A stretch of 64,000 nucleotides of DNA, from NCBI GenBank assembly GCA_964036045.1, contig OZ038380.1, positions 169,953,786 to 170,017,785 on the forward strand, in the 5' to 3' direction. Origin of the DNA: Eutreptiella sp. 'Long Island Sound 2002'. Lineage: Eukaryota > Euglenozoa > Euglenophyceae > Eutreptiales > Eutreptiaceae. Position 1 is the first letter of the stretch; the number at the start of each line of letters is the position of its first letter. This document shows positions 1 through 12,722 of the stretch, one piece after another. The notes beneath the pieces were generated by a model. The model ran no database searches. It was not told where the DNA came from and was given only the letters and a program-made list of their open reading frames with translations. The translations under genes and the position numbers were made by a program.

Positions 1-1795
1 GCGATCGAGCCCACGCCCCCGGCGGCCGCGGTGACCACCACGGTCTCCCCCTTCTTTGGGGCCGGCAGCACCTTGAAGGTGCCGACCCACGCGGTGATGC
101 CTTGCGTGAGCCCGAGGAGCCCCAGACTCGCGGTGTCGGGCAGTCCGGGCACCTGCAAAGAAAAGAGACCACCAACCGCCGTGGAACCGATCACCAACCG
201 CTCCCGGGATTGGGCAAGCAATACTATCACACTACAGCGTATCTGACCCCAAAGTGGCGTTGTCCCTGCGGTACATTTCAACCTTTTCACCTCCCATGAA
301 ATATAGAATTCGATGGCGACTTAGATATCCAATTCGATACAGACTTCGATAATGGACTTCGATACAGACATCGATATAGACACCGATATAGACTTTGATA
401 TAGACTTCGATATGGCCTTCGATATACGCTGATGGCACACCGACGAGCCGCTGCTCTGTGTTATGTGTCGCTGGGCGCTTGTTTGCGCACTGCCGCGACG
501 CGGCCTTTTTATTGGGGGTTGGGTCGAAAAGTTGCAGGCACGGTGCGCGCGCGGCGGGCCTTCGCGCACGGTGAGTATGTGGGCGGGCGGTGCGTTCATC
601 AGGGTTGTGCGGAGATGGGTGCCTGGGCAGTCTGCATATCTAAGAGAGGTTAAGGATCAGTGGCCGGTCTGAGGACGCGGGCTCGGCAGCGATGTGCACG
701 GGCGTTGGCGCAGCGCTGCACCACCTTTGCCCCTGGGCTCAGGCGTTGAGTCACGACAGGCAATCCTGCGATCCTCCCGGCCCGGGCGGCTCCCCTTCGA
801 CGGGCCTCCGGGCTGCCCCTGTACCCCCCACCTGCCCGCGCAACCTTCTCGGCGGCCAGAGACGAGCGGCGAGGCCCTCCCATGCCAACCGCTTCGGTCC
901 CTCAACGCCCCCCCAACCGGTTCGTACCCCCCCCCCTTGTATAAGCTACGCAAAAGTCCCAAATGAATACGGTCCCTGCGCCTACTATAGCTTGGACAAG
1001 GCCGTAGGCGCCCCGGTTCAAAAAGAGAGGATTGCACGGTGAGTCGGTGCAAGAAAGGGAGATGTAATGCACAAAATACCCCCCAAAACAGACCTATGTG
1101 GGTTTAAGTGGGCAAACACTCAACAAATATGTCCTTGATACCATGTAGCTGGCAGATTCATCACCAAACCCATGTCTTATGTGGCTGCACTACATTTGGT
1201 ACCGAATCAAATTCGGTACCAAATTAATACGGTCCCTACGCCCGCTGTAGCTTGGACATGGGCGTGGCTTATACAGGGGGGGGGGGGGTACCCGCCACTG
1301 CCTCGCAATCACTTCTCCAACCGCCGGTACCCGCCTTGGCACCCACTCTTCAAACTTCGGACCCGCTTCCCCCCCCCCGGCATCGCAACCCCCACGAGAA
1401 GGCACCTTCATCAGCTTCCACGGCCCCAGTTCACCGGGGGTAACTCGGGCCACGGTCTGGGCCCCGACCATCCCGTAGCACTTGGCCCCCACTTTGAGCT
1501 TCGCCCGGGCCCCGGCGGCCGCGACCACGCCGATGCCGAGGGCCGGCAGCGTCCCCCCGATGGGCACCGCGCCGTGGAACGCCCCCTCGTCCAGCATCGT
1601 CCGCAGGAACGCGTCGACCGCCAGCCACTCGGTCGTGACCACCAGCTCCTCGGGCCCCAGGTCCGTGAGGTCCACGTGCTCCTCCGCGAGCTCCGCGCAG
1701 GCCTCGGCGGAGAAGACCCCCTCGGGCCGGGCCTTCAGGACCCACTTCCTGTTGAGCAGGCGGGCCTCGCTGGCCTTCTTGGCGGCAGACAACAT
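1..1795 (-). CDS. MDR-family NAD(P)H-dependent oxidoreductase (PTGR/curcumin-reductase-like), 5' part
   Basis: Two exons are visible. Exon 1 is 1795-1406 (130 codons, ATG at 1795) and exon 2 is 152-1, running off the window. The intron (1405-153) has donor AAG|GTGCCT and acceptor TTTGCAG|GTG, both phase 0. Exon 1 gives the GroES-like N-terminal half of the medium-chain dehydrogenase/reductase fold, with NRKWVLKARPEG near residue 15. Exon 2 continues with LGLTQGITAWVG and then VTAAAGGVGS, the AxxGxxG-type NADP-binding loop. The family reduces enones and quinones using NADPH, usually in the cytosol. The catalytic domain is incomplete here, so the substrate cannot be predicted. Upstream in-frame codons exist (to 1834) but hold no ATG. 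The intron carries a 12-bp tandem repeat and two copies of an interspersed repeat. Confidence 0.85.
306..432. repeat. Tandem repeat, about 12-bp GATATAGACTTC-like unit
   Basis: About ten imperfect copies of a GATAtAGACttC unit in tandem, inside the oxidoreductase intron. Confidence 0.8.
937..1012 (-). repeat. Short element with inverted ends, family A core
   Basis: On the minus strand it runs from CTTGTCCAAGCTA to TAGCTTATACAAG, so its ends are inverted repeats. It contains the AGGGACCGTATT core shared with the copies near 1.2, 45.3 and 45.5 kb. It looks like a tiny MITE. Confidence 0.6.
1078..1285 (-). repeat. Interspersed repeat family A, about 200 bp
   Basis: The reverse complement aligns along about 200 bases with 45240-45444, sharing GGGCGTAGGGACCGTATT, GTAGTGCA and AATCTGCCA in the same order. 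This copy sits in the oxidoreductase intron. Confidence 0.8.
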
Positions 1796-4700
1796 CGCTG
1801 GGGGAGCCAATGTGCGGGTGTGCCGGGGCACCAACGACAGTGGGCGGACACTTCACACCGGCGGCGCGGGGCTCGCGTCGCAGTCTCTACGCGCACGTGG
1901 ATAGCGTCCTTAGCTCTACGCACGCGCGCTTGACAACCGCCCATCCCAACGTGCACGGGATGGTCATTTGAGAGCATATGGTCATATATCTATCGGGGAC
2001 ATTCAGAAGCTGCCAACTTTGTGCGTTCCGGCACGATTTTTTACAAGTTTTGCTTTGATATGCAAACATGTCATCACATATGGGGGGGGGGGGGGCATTT
2101 CACAAATGTATGGGTTGGGCGGGGGTAGGTGGTCACATTTTTCAGCACAGCGCAACACATTGGACGGTGCACACAAACATGGCACTGCACCGGTGAATCA
2201 TGTTTATTCATCGTCATCATCTGCATTGCCTTTTTCAGGCAGGGCTGAGACCCCATTGGGGCAGACATCCCCTTGTTTGTGGACAGGGACAGGTTTCTGC
2301 TGATAGTCTGTGTGGCTGCTTGACGACTTGTATGCACCTGCCAGCCACTTGTACACATTCCAAAATCCTGGGCTGCAAAAGCAGTGGCCTCAGGAGCGGA
2401 CAGAATGTGTTGCTCTTTGCGAGGACATGCAGGTTGCTGGGACGTGGCAGTACGAGGCTTTTTGGTCCGGCTTCCTGGCTCATTCCGAGTTGACTGCACC
2501 CACTTTACATCCCCAGAGCGAGCTCTTTTCCCCACCAAATGCTTCTGTGGTGCATCTGGGAAGCCAACAGCACGTTGCGTGAATTTGTATGCAGACATGG
2601 TAGCTGCCTGTTCCGCCGAGCCGATAAGTCCGCCGAGCGGATAGGTCAGCCGAACCCAAGTCCGGTTAAATCCGGCGGGCCCCCGGCATGTGTGCGTCCA
2701 CAACTACGGTAATCCAGCAGTAGATAAAGGTCGTCCAGCTATTATGGCATAGTGTTGACCGTGTTCTATGTAGCTAATCACCAATATCCAAGTCACTTGA
2801 TGACCACCACTCAGTCGCATCTGAATTACTGTGACTATCTGGCTGACAAAAAGGGGCAGCAAGCAACACAGGCACCGTCCAAAACGGACGAAATTCTCAA
2901 ACACATTTGGCAGTCCAGCATGCAGACCTGGGGTGCTCCAAAAAGCCTTTTTCAAATGCTTTCTGAATACACCCCCACATACCTACGGGACACTCATTGG
3001 GCACAAATGAGGCAACAAGGGCTCCGACCCCCAAAAAACGCACAAAGTTGGCAGAATCGCAACCGTCCCCGAGAGATATGCGTGTGGATGGCACATGCAC
3101 GTGCACCAGCACTTCGCAATGCCATTGACCCGCGGGTGCGCGCGCGCCCTTTGTCCAGCAATCCGTGCGATGTGCCCGCTTCTCAGTGGGACCGTGGTCT
3201 ACTTGCTTGTGGATTGTGGTCTTCATTGGCCTCGTCTGCCCACGTTCATCGCCAGGCAAGGCCCACGGTCGGCGCGAAAAGCCCGTGCACCTCCGGACGA
3301 CGGGATGCTTTCGCATTGTTCCAGGAGAAGCTGAAATCGGATGGTCGAGACGCAGGCCCCACTTCCCCGCCGGACTCCTACCCACCACGCTCTCGCGCAT
3401 CCCTTTGCGATCAGGAGGGCGACGACCGCTTGCGGGCTGTCCCAGGCTGCGGCCGCGCAACGTAGATTGGGGTCCCAAAACGTTGACGCACACAAGAACA
3501 GGCGCACGCGGATGAGAGGCACGGGTGTTTGCCAGGCTGCAGGCACACAGCCAAAGAGGGGGGTGATGCGGGGACGGGCGCCGTCGCACGCTGGGCCTCT
3601 TGCATGAGGCTCGCTCACCATCTGTGCCCTTGACCCCGATCGGGACGTGCCCAAACAGCGCGGAACCCGAACCGACGATGCGCAGACTCTGGCTGCTCTG
3701 CTCAGTTCAAAGGGAAATACTTAATTTCATCGGACATCGCAATTCCCGTCCCTTTTGCCAATCCGGCTCAGATTTCGGGGTTTCGTCGGGGCTCATCATT
3801 GTCCGGTTCATGCGGGTTCAAGAGAGGAGGGTCGTGTTTTAGTGTCTGGACCTCAACACCCACGGCAGGGCTGTCCGCAAGGGCCATCCGTTCCTCCGTC
3901 ACACCGAAATAGAATGCTCACGGTTACCCTCCAACGGCCGCCAGTTACCCCTAACTGCCGTCGGGTTGCGCCCAAATCAGTACATCGACGCCATTGGCCT
4001 CTGTGCCCCTCCGTGTCCGTGTCGTCACCTTGTCGTGCCCAACGACACTTGCCTGTGCTAGGCCGTCCCACACCGTTGGATGCAGACGCTCCCACTGGAC
4101 ACAAATATGGGCGGACACTCTCCTCAAAAACGTCGCCCACTGCGTTTGCCTCGAAGCATCATCTAACTCCTGGCGATGCTTTGACGGACGAAATGCAATG
4201 CACTCTGGTGGATGATGCCACGGAGGTGTGAAAGGTGTCCGCAGCACGCGGAACCTGCCAGAAATGCTTAGAAAGTACAGTCGCTTGGCATTACTTTTGC
4301 AGTTTCAGACCGAGCCACCGTCTGCATTGCTCAGTTCGCAGGTACTCTGGGCAAACACATCTGAATGGACAGTCAATGGGCGATTGCGGGCAATGCACCG
4401 GAACGTAAGGGACCAGAAGGACCGCAGTAGTATGCCCGACGCCAGAGAACCCTCGCAGGGCAAGGTCTGCACTGGCAGCGACTCAAACAGCCTTGGCCCT
4501 GGTCCAGGGGATTCAGGCGCTCGGGCCGTTGACAAGGAAAGAAAGAGCCCCATCCCCCGACATTTGTTTGATCGAGGGCATCGGTGGGAGGGAGTGGATC
4601 GGCGGGGCGCGTGCCATAAAGGCGGGTCGAGTGTGGCGGTTGGTGGCAGGTGGGGTGCTCGGGGCGGGTGGCAGCGGGGGGGGAGGAGGGGGATCATCAT

Positions 4701-5689
4701 TGCGCACGTGTTGACGTAAGGGACGCCGCCCACCCCATCCGCACCTCAATACGCCCACACCAGCCCGATCCGTGAAACTGCGCGCATGCACACCACACGG
4801 AACTGCGCACTCCATTGCTGCACGGATTGCCTTTGTTCCGGGGCGTACCCGCTGTATCAGATGGTTTCAAGGAGCGCGGGGGCTGGAGACTGGGGTCAAG
4901 GGTCAGCGGTGTCGGAGGAAGCAGGGCTCAGAAAGATGAGACCTCCCGTGGGACAGGGGCGGCCCATGAGAGCGGCACCACAGCCCCGCCTGCGATGGGC
5001 ACCACACAACGCATGGCTGCCATTGCACGTCGCCCCCGGAACCGAGCGGCGGGAACGGGCACACAGTGCCCAGACCGCGGAAGAGGGGGCCTCGGGGCAT
5101 CGACGGGGCTGTGGATGTGCCAAGACACAGCACAGATGTGGCTTGAGACCGCTGCCCGTCCCCGGCTTTTGCTTGAAGAGAAACTTTCCTTTGAGAGGAT
5201 TCGGTTTTCCTCAGAAGAAGCCCTGAAAAAGCTTAGTTTTTTGCCATTCAGGGCTTGGATTCGCCAACGTTGTAGCGGATGAACACGATTCTGCGGTTGC
5301 TGTGCCGAACGAGAAGCTCCGAAGGCAGTTCTCTGAAGGGACGCCCTTTTCGAGAATTGCCACCCGCATTGTGTGGGGGGGATGGGGGGCTTGGGTACAC
5401 TCTGACAATGCAAAGGACTCAGTCACACGCTGCCTCACCTCTGACCTGCAGAAGAATGCAGCCGGCAGGGGCCGTGTAGAGCAGGCCTCTGCGACAGGGT
5501 GGTGCCAGCAAGAGGAACGGCACCGAGGCGAAACCCTCGCAGTACTCACTGGGGCCAATCGCTCAGCACGGCTCATAGGGCACACCGTGCAACTCGGCCC
5601 CCAGACGGACACACAGCCTCGGGACACGCTAAGGTCAGTGCCGAACAGGCCTTTGCTTAGTGGGGGCGGGGGCTGGGGGTGACCTCCTG

Positions 5690-5815
5690 CCCTGGGGAGG
5701 GGATCTCAGTAGGATCCAGCCCCACATGCCAGTCAGCTCAGTAGGAAGGAGCCCCGCCTTATGGGCAACTGAGTAGGACCCAGCACCATCCACAAGGCTC
5801 CTCACTAGGAACCCG
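5690..5815. repeat. Degenerate tandem repeat around AGTAGGA(T/C)CCAGC
   Basis: About four imperfect units of 35-40 bases, each with AGTAGGA or ACTAGGA followed by a CCAGC- or GAGCC-like tail. Confidence 0.5.
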
Positions 5816-7127
5816 CCCTGACCCCCCCCCCCCCGCCATTAAGTAAAGCCCTGGTGCCGAACCGACACCGGAGGTGCGACCTCGGGTTCGGTTTTGGGGG
5901 ATCTCCGTCACCCCGTCTCGCCTGCAAAGGCGCCCGGTCACGACGGCAACTTCGCAATTCATGACGGTCCGCTGCTGAGGTCCAGGAGGTCCCACAGCGG
6001 ATGCCGTGCCACAGGGGGCCGGCTCCCTCTCAGGCTGACCCACGGGCCGTTTCATGCCTCGCCCCACCCCAAACGCAGTGCCCTGGCGCACGCGGCCGTC
6101 CCAGACCATCGCCTGCGACCGCACTGCCAATGGCGGGCACGAGCGTCGCTCTCGGCAGCGGCACCCACGATCATGGCCCCGGTCCGGGACGGGGCGTGTG
6201 CCTGCCTCTGCTGCCGCGCGGGCTAAGGGACCCACGGCAGCGGCCCAAAACCGATCGGCGACCCGGAGAGACTCCCGGTGCCACGGCTCTGCCCCGCGCA
6301 ACGGCCCGTTGGCACGTGCCGCAGGCTGCGGAGCGTCGGAGCCGGTGGACAGTCGAGACTCGACGTCGATCGCTCCGTCGGAGCGGATTGTGTTGTGCAG
6401 GGGATGGGCCCCCCGTTGCAGTGTCTCGAGCGCTTCCTAATCGGATCGGAAACCCCGCGCCTCCTCCGCGGCCGGAGACGGTCACTGCCAGACCCGGAAA
6501 TTTGACTGCTTCAGGGCCCGCTCACTCCTGCGCTCCAGATCCCGCCGACGCCGGCGATGATGCCATGCGACCCTACGGAGACGCGCGAAGAGGACGAGGA
6601 GGCGGCGCGCGTCTGAGAGTACGGCATGTGGGCACATCATCGCCCTCGGCCGTCAGGGTGCACACCTCCCCCTACGCCCCCCGACACGAACCCTCGCGTG
6701 GACTTGCAAATTGTGTGCAACACCCGCAACAACCCTTACAGTCTTTCGTTCTCGCCGTGCCTCGGTTGGCATTTGCGTCCAGTCACTGCAACGACTGTGA
6801 TTGCATATCCAGCCTCCCCTTTGTTTGCTGGAACCAACAATGGCGCAAGCGAGAGCGTGCCCGCGTGCACACAGCCGCAGCATACTTGATGGAATGCTTG
6901 TCATTGTTTTCCGTGATCTTGAGGCACGAGGCCACCGTGTGCATGTAGTGGTCTTCAAATTGGGTGTTGCAATTGGTGGCGCATACCGATGGGGTCTGAA
7001 CCTGAATGAAGAGGCAATAAATACACCCTCGGAGCACGCAGCGCAGCAGACACTATGCACAATGCACTGGTTACGTTGCACATTGCCCAAACACTACCGT
7101 CTGCACACTACATGACACGCACTACAC

Positions 7128-7180
7128 ACTACACACCAGCACCAGCACCAGCACCAGCACCTCAGCACCAGCAGTAGCTG
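7128..7180. repeat. CACCAG hexanucleotide repeat
   Basis: Tandem ACCAGC units with a TAGCTGCAGTAG-like tail. Confidence 0.8.
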
Positions 7181-7772
7181 CAGTAGAAGTAGTCGGTAGC
7201 AGTTGCAGGAGCAAACACGCGATTACGGGTATTTCGTAAGACTTAGTACCAAAGGAGGTAAAACTTAGTAAAACGTGTGAAAACTGGGTAGAAACGAGGT
7301 AAAACCCAGTAAACAAAAAATTTTGTAAAAATTTCTAAATAAAATTTTTTATTTTTTACGAAGGAAAAGTAGAAAATTTTTAATTGACTTTTAACCATAC
7401 CCCTCCCCTCCCGTTTTTACCAAGGAACTCAACACTTCGATGTTTTGTTCAAGGGCACAAAGCCCCCAGGTTGATCCCCGGCCACTTGTGTTTGTGGCGC
7501 CCCACCTGGGCCAAACCATCATGCACACATATTCGTTGGCAGTTGGCCAATATGACAAAGGATAACATAATATAATTGGGATGGGGCACTAGAAACAAAA
7601 TCAGGCTCAAGAAAAGAGTCCTGACAAGGCCATGGCCAACATCAGTGTGGTAGCACGAGGAACTAATTCGAGTGGAACAAAAAAAGACAAACCGGCAGGG
7701 CCACAACCAACGTTTGTGCGAACTACTTACAAGTAGTTACAAAAGACACACGTGAAGATCAAGTCCGCCTTA

Positions 7773-8195
7773 TTATCTGTATGACTCGGTTTGCTCGGAT
7801 TCATTGTGCACATCCCAAATATAGCTTTTTTTCAATTCCCCTTGCAACTTGGTGGCATGCAAGGCACAATGAAGAACCTTACATTCATGGCATGTTATGT
7901 GAGGTGTGCCATCACAAAACGAGCATGTGTTAGCGGGGTCCACAGATTTGGGTTGGGGGTACAGCCGAGCCATGTTCCAATGCATTGCTGGGGGCCTGGT
8001 TTTGCAGGCCGACTTGGAACGATGGTAGTACGAAGGCACCGTAAACCCGGGCTCCTTGACAAGGAGCCATAGCAAGATGCCATCACAAATTCCTAGGATG
8101 GAGTACGTGGCACACGTGCAAAACTCCGCTGTGACACGGTGAATGTTAGGGCCACCCTCCACTAGCAATGCACATGGGGTCTTGGGGGTCCCCAA
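7773..8195 (-). pseudogene. Cys/His-rich transposase-tail-like fragment
   Basis: An open frame of 140 codons ends with CSFC, x7, CHEC, x4, C, x2, H (about residues 91-113). The spacing C-x2-C-x7-C-x2-C-x4-C recurs in two other fragments here (47.4 and 51.1 kb) and resembles the C-terminal cysteine-rich domain of piggyBac-type transposases. Upstream residues are rich in aromatic and hydrophobic positions. No DDE motif is visible. It is probably the 3' remnant of a transposase gene within the AGTAAAA-flanked element. Confidence 0.4.
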
Positions 8196-8297
8196 CGCTT
8201 CATAGCGGGGGAAAAAATCAGAAGTGGCCCACAGGTGGGTAGAGTGGCTACATGTCCCCTGCCGTCTAGGGTCCCCAGCACTTCAAAGCGGGGAACA
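8185..8297. repeat. Pair of short direct repeats
   Basis: GGGTCCCCA followed by a CTTCA-x-AGCGGGG tail occurs at about 8185 and 8269, some 84 bases apart. Confidence 0.6.
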
Positions 8298-9070
8298 GGA
8301 GTCCTTAACCCCAACTTTTTTAACTAAGTTTTTTTCTTAGTAGAAAAAAGAATTTTACTAAATTTTACTAATTTTACTAGTTTTTTACTGAGCAGAAAAA
8401 TATTTTTAAAGTTTCACCACAGGCCCCGCAACTACAGAGGGACAATGAATCCACAACTTGACCACATCGACACCACACTTCACTGGCGACATGGCCTACA
8501 GCACGACACACATGCACATGCCCCTCAGTGCCCATGTCACCAGGACCACCAGGGAGAGCCCTCTTCAGGCCATCCTGAAACGGACCCACCTGCTTCAAAG
8601 CACTGGACCTGGAATCGCACTCACAGCCGCGCTCCCGATGCACTTGCTGCATCCCCAACCCTGCAAAGCGACAATGCCATTGATCGGGGCCCTGCTCGGG
8701 CTCAACTAGTAGTGCCGTGCAGTCATACAGCTGCATGGCTGACTACCACTGCAAAGCCCCAGCTCACCCAAGATGTGGGCGGTTGGCATTGGGGGCCTGT
8801 GATGGTACCGGTTGCCTCTGCTTCAACAACAAAGCCCATCTGTGTCCGCTTGCCAACTCTCACCCCTCCCTCCCCCGGACTGCAAGCACAAAACAGCCGA
8901 TGACTTCTGCGAGTGTACGTTCGGCGCTCAACGCATGCGTCGACACTGGGGTGTGGGTGTGGGTGGGGGGTACCGGATGCCTGTGTCCGAGGCTGTGGTG
9001 GCGTTCGGGGTCTTCAGCTTTCTGTCGGAACACCGTTGATCTTCTGGAGGCAAAGGGCTTCGACAATGCA

Positions 9071-10922
9071 TCACCCACCCCCCGAACATTGGCAGGTTTC
9101 GTCTCCGCCCCCGACACGCCCGCGTGCACACGGCAACGGGCCGCTGCCTGACCACACCGCGGCACAACGGACCTCTGGGACCTCCTTGTGCTTGGACACG
9201 TGCACATTGAGCACGGGGCAGATCAAAGTCTCGTCCCGCACCAACACAGCGAAGTCGCCCACGTGCGTCGTGTGCAGCGCAGGAGGCGCCCCCGCATCCC
9301 GCGGGACCAGCCCCTGGGGCCTGCGGGTGGCGCGGTGCTGGTGCCTGCCCCGCTGCTTCTCGATCTTGGGCCCCTTCTTCGTCTTGGGTCCCAATGAGCC
9401 TTGCGCTTCTGTGAGGCAGCGTGAGCGGAGATGCGCGGCGCACGAGGGACGCTGAACAGTCCGTCGCCCCCTCAACACCGGGACGCAATGGAGTGGCCTG
9501 CGCCACTGCGACACTTGCGATGTCACGTCCGCGCACACGCGTCACGTGACCCACGCCGAAAGCACTGGCCCCAACACATGTCCCACAAGACCGCGCGGGC
9601 TCACTACTTCCCCCGCCGGCCCACCCACGGCCCCATGGAGGACAGCGTACCGGACCGGACTTCTCCCGCAGCCTCCTCCTCCTCCTCAAGGGCAGGCTGG
9701 CACTCCGGGTATCGTCTGAGATTCTCGTCCAACACGGCGCACGCGAACATCATCGTCCCGCCGCCCAAGTAGCCCAGGGACGTCGTCGCGTGCGGGGCCG
9801 TCCAGATTGCGTCCGTGTACCACCCGCCCGCACCGCACGGCAACTTCCGAGGGGGCAGCAGCCCTGCGGACAACGTGAGCAGATGGTCGGGCCACCGAAC
9901 GCGACAAACGGTGGCGATCGCGCGACAACCGGATCCGGGCGGCGGAGAGCGTTGGCCATAAAGCAACGGATACAGAGCTCACATATGCCCCCGTGTCACA
10001 GGCGTATGGTCATCGCCACAAACTTCAGTTCAATGTTTGACTTGCTGCACTGCAGCATACCTCAGACGAGGGCCGGATGTTGCCTTGACTTCATTGTGGT
10101 TAGCGGCTATCGAATGTTTCTTGGCCTGTCTGCGTCAGCTCTTCCCCCTCCCACTGTGCCGGTTAGGCGTGAGTATGCAAAAACCACCCCCAATGGCTGG
10201 GAGCTGTTTGTCCTTTTGGACAATTTCCAACACCGTGTCACTGGGTCGAAAAATACGGAGGATTCGGGAGGTTCGGGGCGTCCCAACCGTCCCATGAAAT
10301 TGAGGTTCCAGGGCCTCCAGTGGACCTCGATTTAAATGTTGGGGGGGGAGGTTGGCACAAGGCCTCGGTATCTGACTGTTTGCCTTTGGCGGCGCCTATT
10401 GGCCTCTCGCCCTTTGCTCATTCTGACCCTCTGTGGGCCCGAATGTGTTTTGGTTGTGTCAACGGAGCCCCCGGATGACTTGTCCTGTTTGACTACTCCG
10501 GGGGTCAGCCGTCCCGGAGACGGGCTGTTGCCCGTGCCGTTGACCGGGTGCATCCAGATGCACACTCCAAGTCCATGCGGGGGTTTGCCAACTCCAGCAC
10601 TGACTTGTGCACGCTGGGATGTGCATCTGCGGGATGGAGGGGCAGGCGGTCTGTGCGTTCCATGGGCCTGAGCTTCCCCGCGCCCCATGCCCCAGTGACA
10701 CACCCTTTCGGCAGATGGAGCCCACGTTCTCCGGCCTCGTGCCGTGGAACACGAGCCTCGGCCACACCCCCTCGTCACGCATCGCGCCGCACGCCTCCAA
10801 GAAGCGCGCGGACACGTCGCAGGCCACGGGGGTGGGCTCGAGCGCCACGTCTTTGCCCCGCAGCTGCTGCCGGATCTCCTCCCTCACCGCCTTCGTGAAC
10901 TGCCCCACGAAGGCGCTGTACC
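9071..10922 (-). CDS. PARP-like ADP-ribosyltransferase, three resolved exons, 5' end unresolved
   Basis: Exons are 10922-10704, 9863-9651 and 9408-9071. Junctions CGAAAGG|GTGTG to TCCGCAG|GG and TCCG|GTACGC to CTCACAG|AA all agree in phase 1. The spliced product has the ART order. FHGTRPENVGSICRKG carries the first-motif His. GWYTDAIWTAPHATTSLGY carries the Tyr and small-residue motif. A strand MMFACAVLDE follows, then VGDFAVLVRDETLICPVL, where the usual catalytic Glu position appears to be Asp. PARP-type ARTs transfer ADP-ribose from NAD+ to protein or nucleic acid. The H-Y-D reading suggests a mono-transferase or a weakened enzyme; this is inference. The first resolved exon begins in phase 1, so at least one upstream exon is missing. 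A Lys/Arg-rich insert lies between the second and third motifs. The stop at 9071 may be premature if another exon follows. Confidence 0.72.
9961..10143 (+). repeat. Interspersed repeat family G, copy 1
   Basis: About 180 bases closely match the reverse complement of 48925-49096 (shared CATATGCCCCCGTGTCACAG and GGCTATCGAATGTTTCTTGG). It lies in the first resolved intron of the ADP-ribosyltransferase gene. Confidence 0.85.
10342..10400 (+). repeat. Interspersed repeat family H, copy 1
   Basis: A G run followed by GGTTGGCACAAGGCCTCGG and TTTGCCTTTGGCGG; the same order occurs at 23527-23598. Confidence 0.75.
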
Positions 10923-11929
10923 CTGAGCAGAGCGTGTGCGGGGTACCGCCCAAGCCCAGAGATGACCCCTCCCCGGGCCCTGCGAAAGCCCAGGTACCGG
11001 GGCCGAGGCCAATGACAGGCCCCCTTGCCCTCGCAGCCGCTGGGCCCTGTCATAAGCCTCGATCTGAGTGCAACCCCCGCCGTGGGATGTAGATGTGGAA
11101 TGATGAACCAGAGATATGCTGTGAGAGAGCATCCGTGGACTGACAGAACGTCATCATGAACTGTTTATCCCGTATTGATCCACGGTGCAGTTGATTGTGG
11201 CAATGCATGTGTGCAACGCGATGTTTGCTCCAGACGTTTTCAGAAAAGGTGTTTGCATGGCCAGGCTCAAGCTGCACGCGGCAGGGCACAGGGGAGGGGG
11301 GGGTCAGAACGGTAAGAGTTTTGAATGCGTCCGACGATGTTCTGTCCTTCGAATTGTCATGTGTCGTTTGAATGCGCCCTCATTAACAGTGCAAAAGGGG
11401 TAATTCGCTTGTCACAGCGGAGGGGGCCTGTGGCGATGTCGCCGAAGAGCCGTTTGTTCTGACTTTGTTGCCCCGCAGCCTGTGCCCTGCACGGCCGCCT
11501 CCACAGCCCAGACACGCCCGGCTCCGAGGCAACGCGCCCGCCCTGTGCCCCACACTGAACGGCCGTCACGGCTGCTGCTCTGAGGGCCCGGACCGGTCCA
11601 GCGCCTGCCCGGCCACGGACCACACGACACGTGCAGCGGCCGTAGTCGGTGGCGGCGATACGGCCCGACCCCCTAGGCCCTCCCCCCGCCCCCCCAGCGG
11701 AAGCCTCTGTGGCCGGGGCTTCGTGGGTGTGGAGCCCCCCCGCCCCTTGTGCCCCTCGTGGACGACGTGAGGGCTGCGGGTCCACCGGCACGAGGACGTA
11801 CCGGTGGAACTCTGTGGGGTCATGGACCGGCGGATCACCCCCCCCCCGGCCCCACGCCCCAACGCCCAGGGGCAACCGGGCTTGCAATAGAGGGGGGGGG
11901 GGGCTCCCCCAAAAAGGGCTCAATTGACG

Positions 11930-12140
11930 GTACCCCCAAAATCGAACCGAGACTGACCCCTGGGCCTCAGAGGTGACCCAGACACAAAAATCGGCAAAAA
12001 AATGAAAATGCGATTTTTGGAATCAGCGCGTCGAGGGGGTTCAGAAAAATCATCATTTGCCATGGATTTGGTGGAAAAAATTGACCAATTTTAATTTTCG
12101 GCGCCTTTGGCGCCGGTATTCATAATAACTGATTAATGGT
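11930..12140 (-). repeat. Possible diverged family F copy
   Basis: On the minus strand it contains AAATGATGATTTTTC followed by a CCCC block, as in the family F repeats at 14.3 and 18.3 kb. It also has the palindrome GGCGCCTTTGGCGCC. Confidence 0.35.
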
Positions 12141-12617
12141 GCCTGTCAACCGAGCCCTTTTCCCAAACCCCACCCAGATTTGGGGGGCTCTATTGACCCC
12201 CCCCCCTCACTTGCAAGCCCGTCATGCCCGGCCCGAGGCCCAAACACCGAGCGAGCCTGGGCCTGTCCTGTGGTCGCGGGGGACGGGGAGCACCTCGATC
12301 CGGATCGACGTCCACGACGGAGGCCGCTCGCCCCACGGGCTCGGGCGCGAGCCCACTGGCGCGGGCCGACCGGTACCACAGGCCGGGCGCGTCCCGCTGA
12401 CTCCGCCGTAGCACCCGCGGGCAGGTCCGGCGGCGGTCCCATTTACCCTCCTTCACGGGGCCCAGCCCCTTCCTCCCGTCACGGATCGGGTCTTGGATCC
12501 TGCAAAGCCATGCGGCACCGGGGCATCACGCGGGACCTCCGGGAGGCCTCCCCAAAAATCCGCGTTGTTGAGGCACACCGAAATGGGGAAGCCACCAACT
12601 CGAGGGTGTCCGGCGAG

Positions 12618-12722
12618 GGGCTTGCCCCCCCCCCCCCCCCCGTGTGACATCCAGTCCATCGGTGGTTTCTTTACGGGGCCCTGGGCAGTCACCCGTGTAT
12701 TCTTCACCGCATGACGCAGTGC
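12618..12722 (-). repeat. Interspersed repeat family C, copy 1
   Basis: The minus strand shares GCCCAGGGCCCCGTAAAG and ATGTCACAC, followed by a G run, with 42325-42425 in the same order. Confidence 0.7.

Larger units (their letters stand above)
1796..7235. other. No recognised gene; repeat-rich spacer
   Basis: Several open frames occur but none resembles a family I know. A minus-strand Lys/Arg/Ser-rich frame (2600 to about 2170) ends near a Cys-rich stretch and could be a decayed transposon protein. 3.2-6.6 kb is GC-rich and open in several frames on both strands, which base composition alone can produce. G runs are found near 2085 and C runs near 5820. Confidence 0.5.
7240..8410. mobile_element. 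Candidate decayed DNA transposon
   Basis: Two A/T-rich blocks (about 7240-7400 and 8310-8410) carry many copies of AGTAAAA in opposite orientation, like subterminal repeats. Between them lies a minus-strand Cys/His-rich frame of transposase-tail type. I could not define exact ends or a target-site duplication. Confidence 0.4.

Noticed and set aside
6001-6948. Plus-strand frame of 315 codons
   Set aside because: GC-rich and open on both strands, with no domain and no supporting splice or start context.
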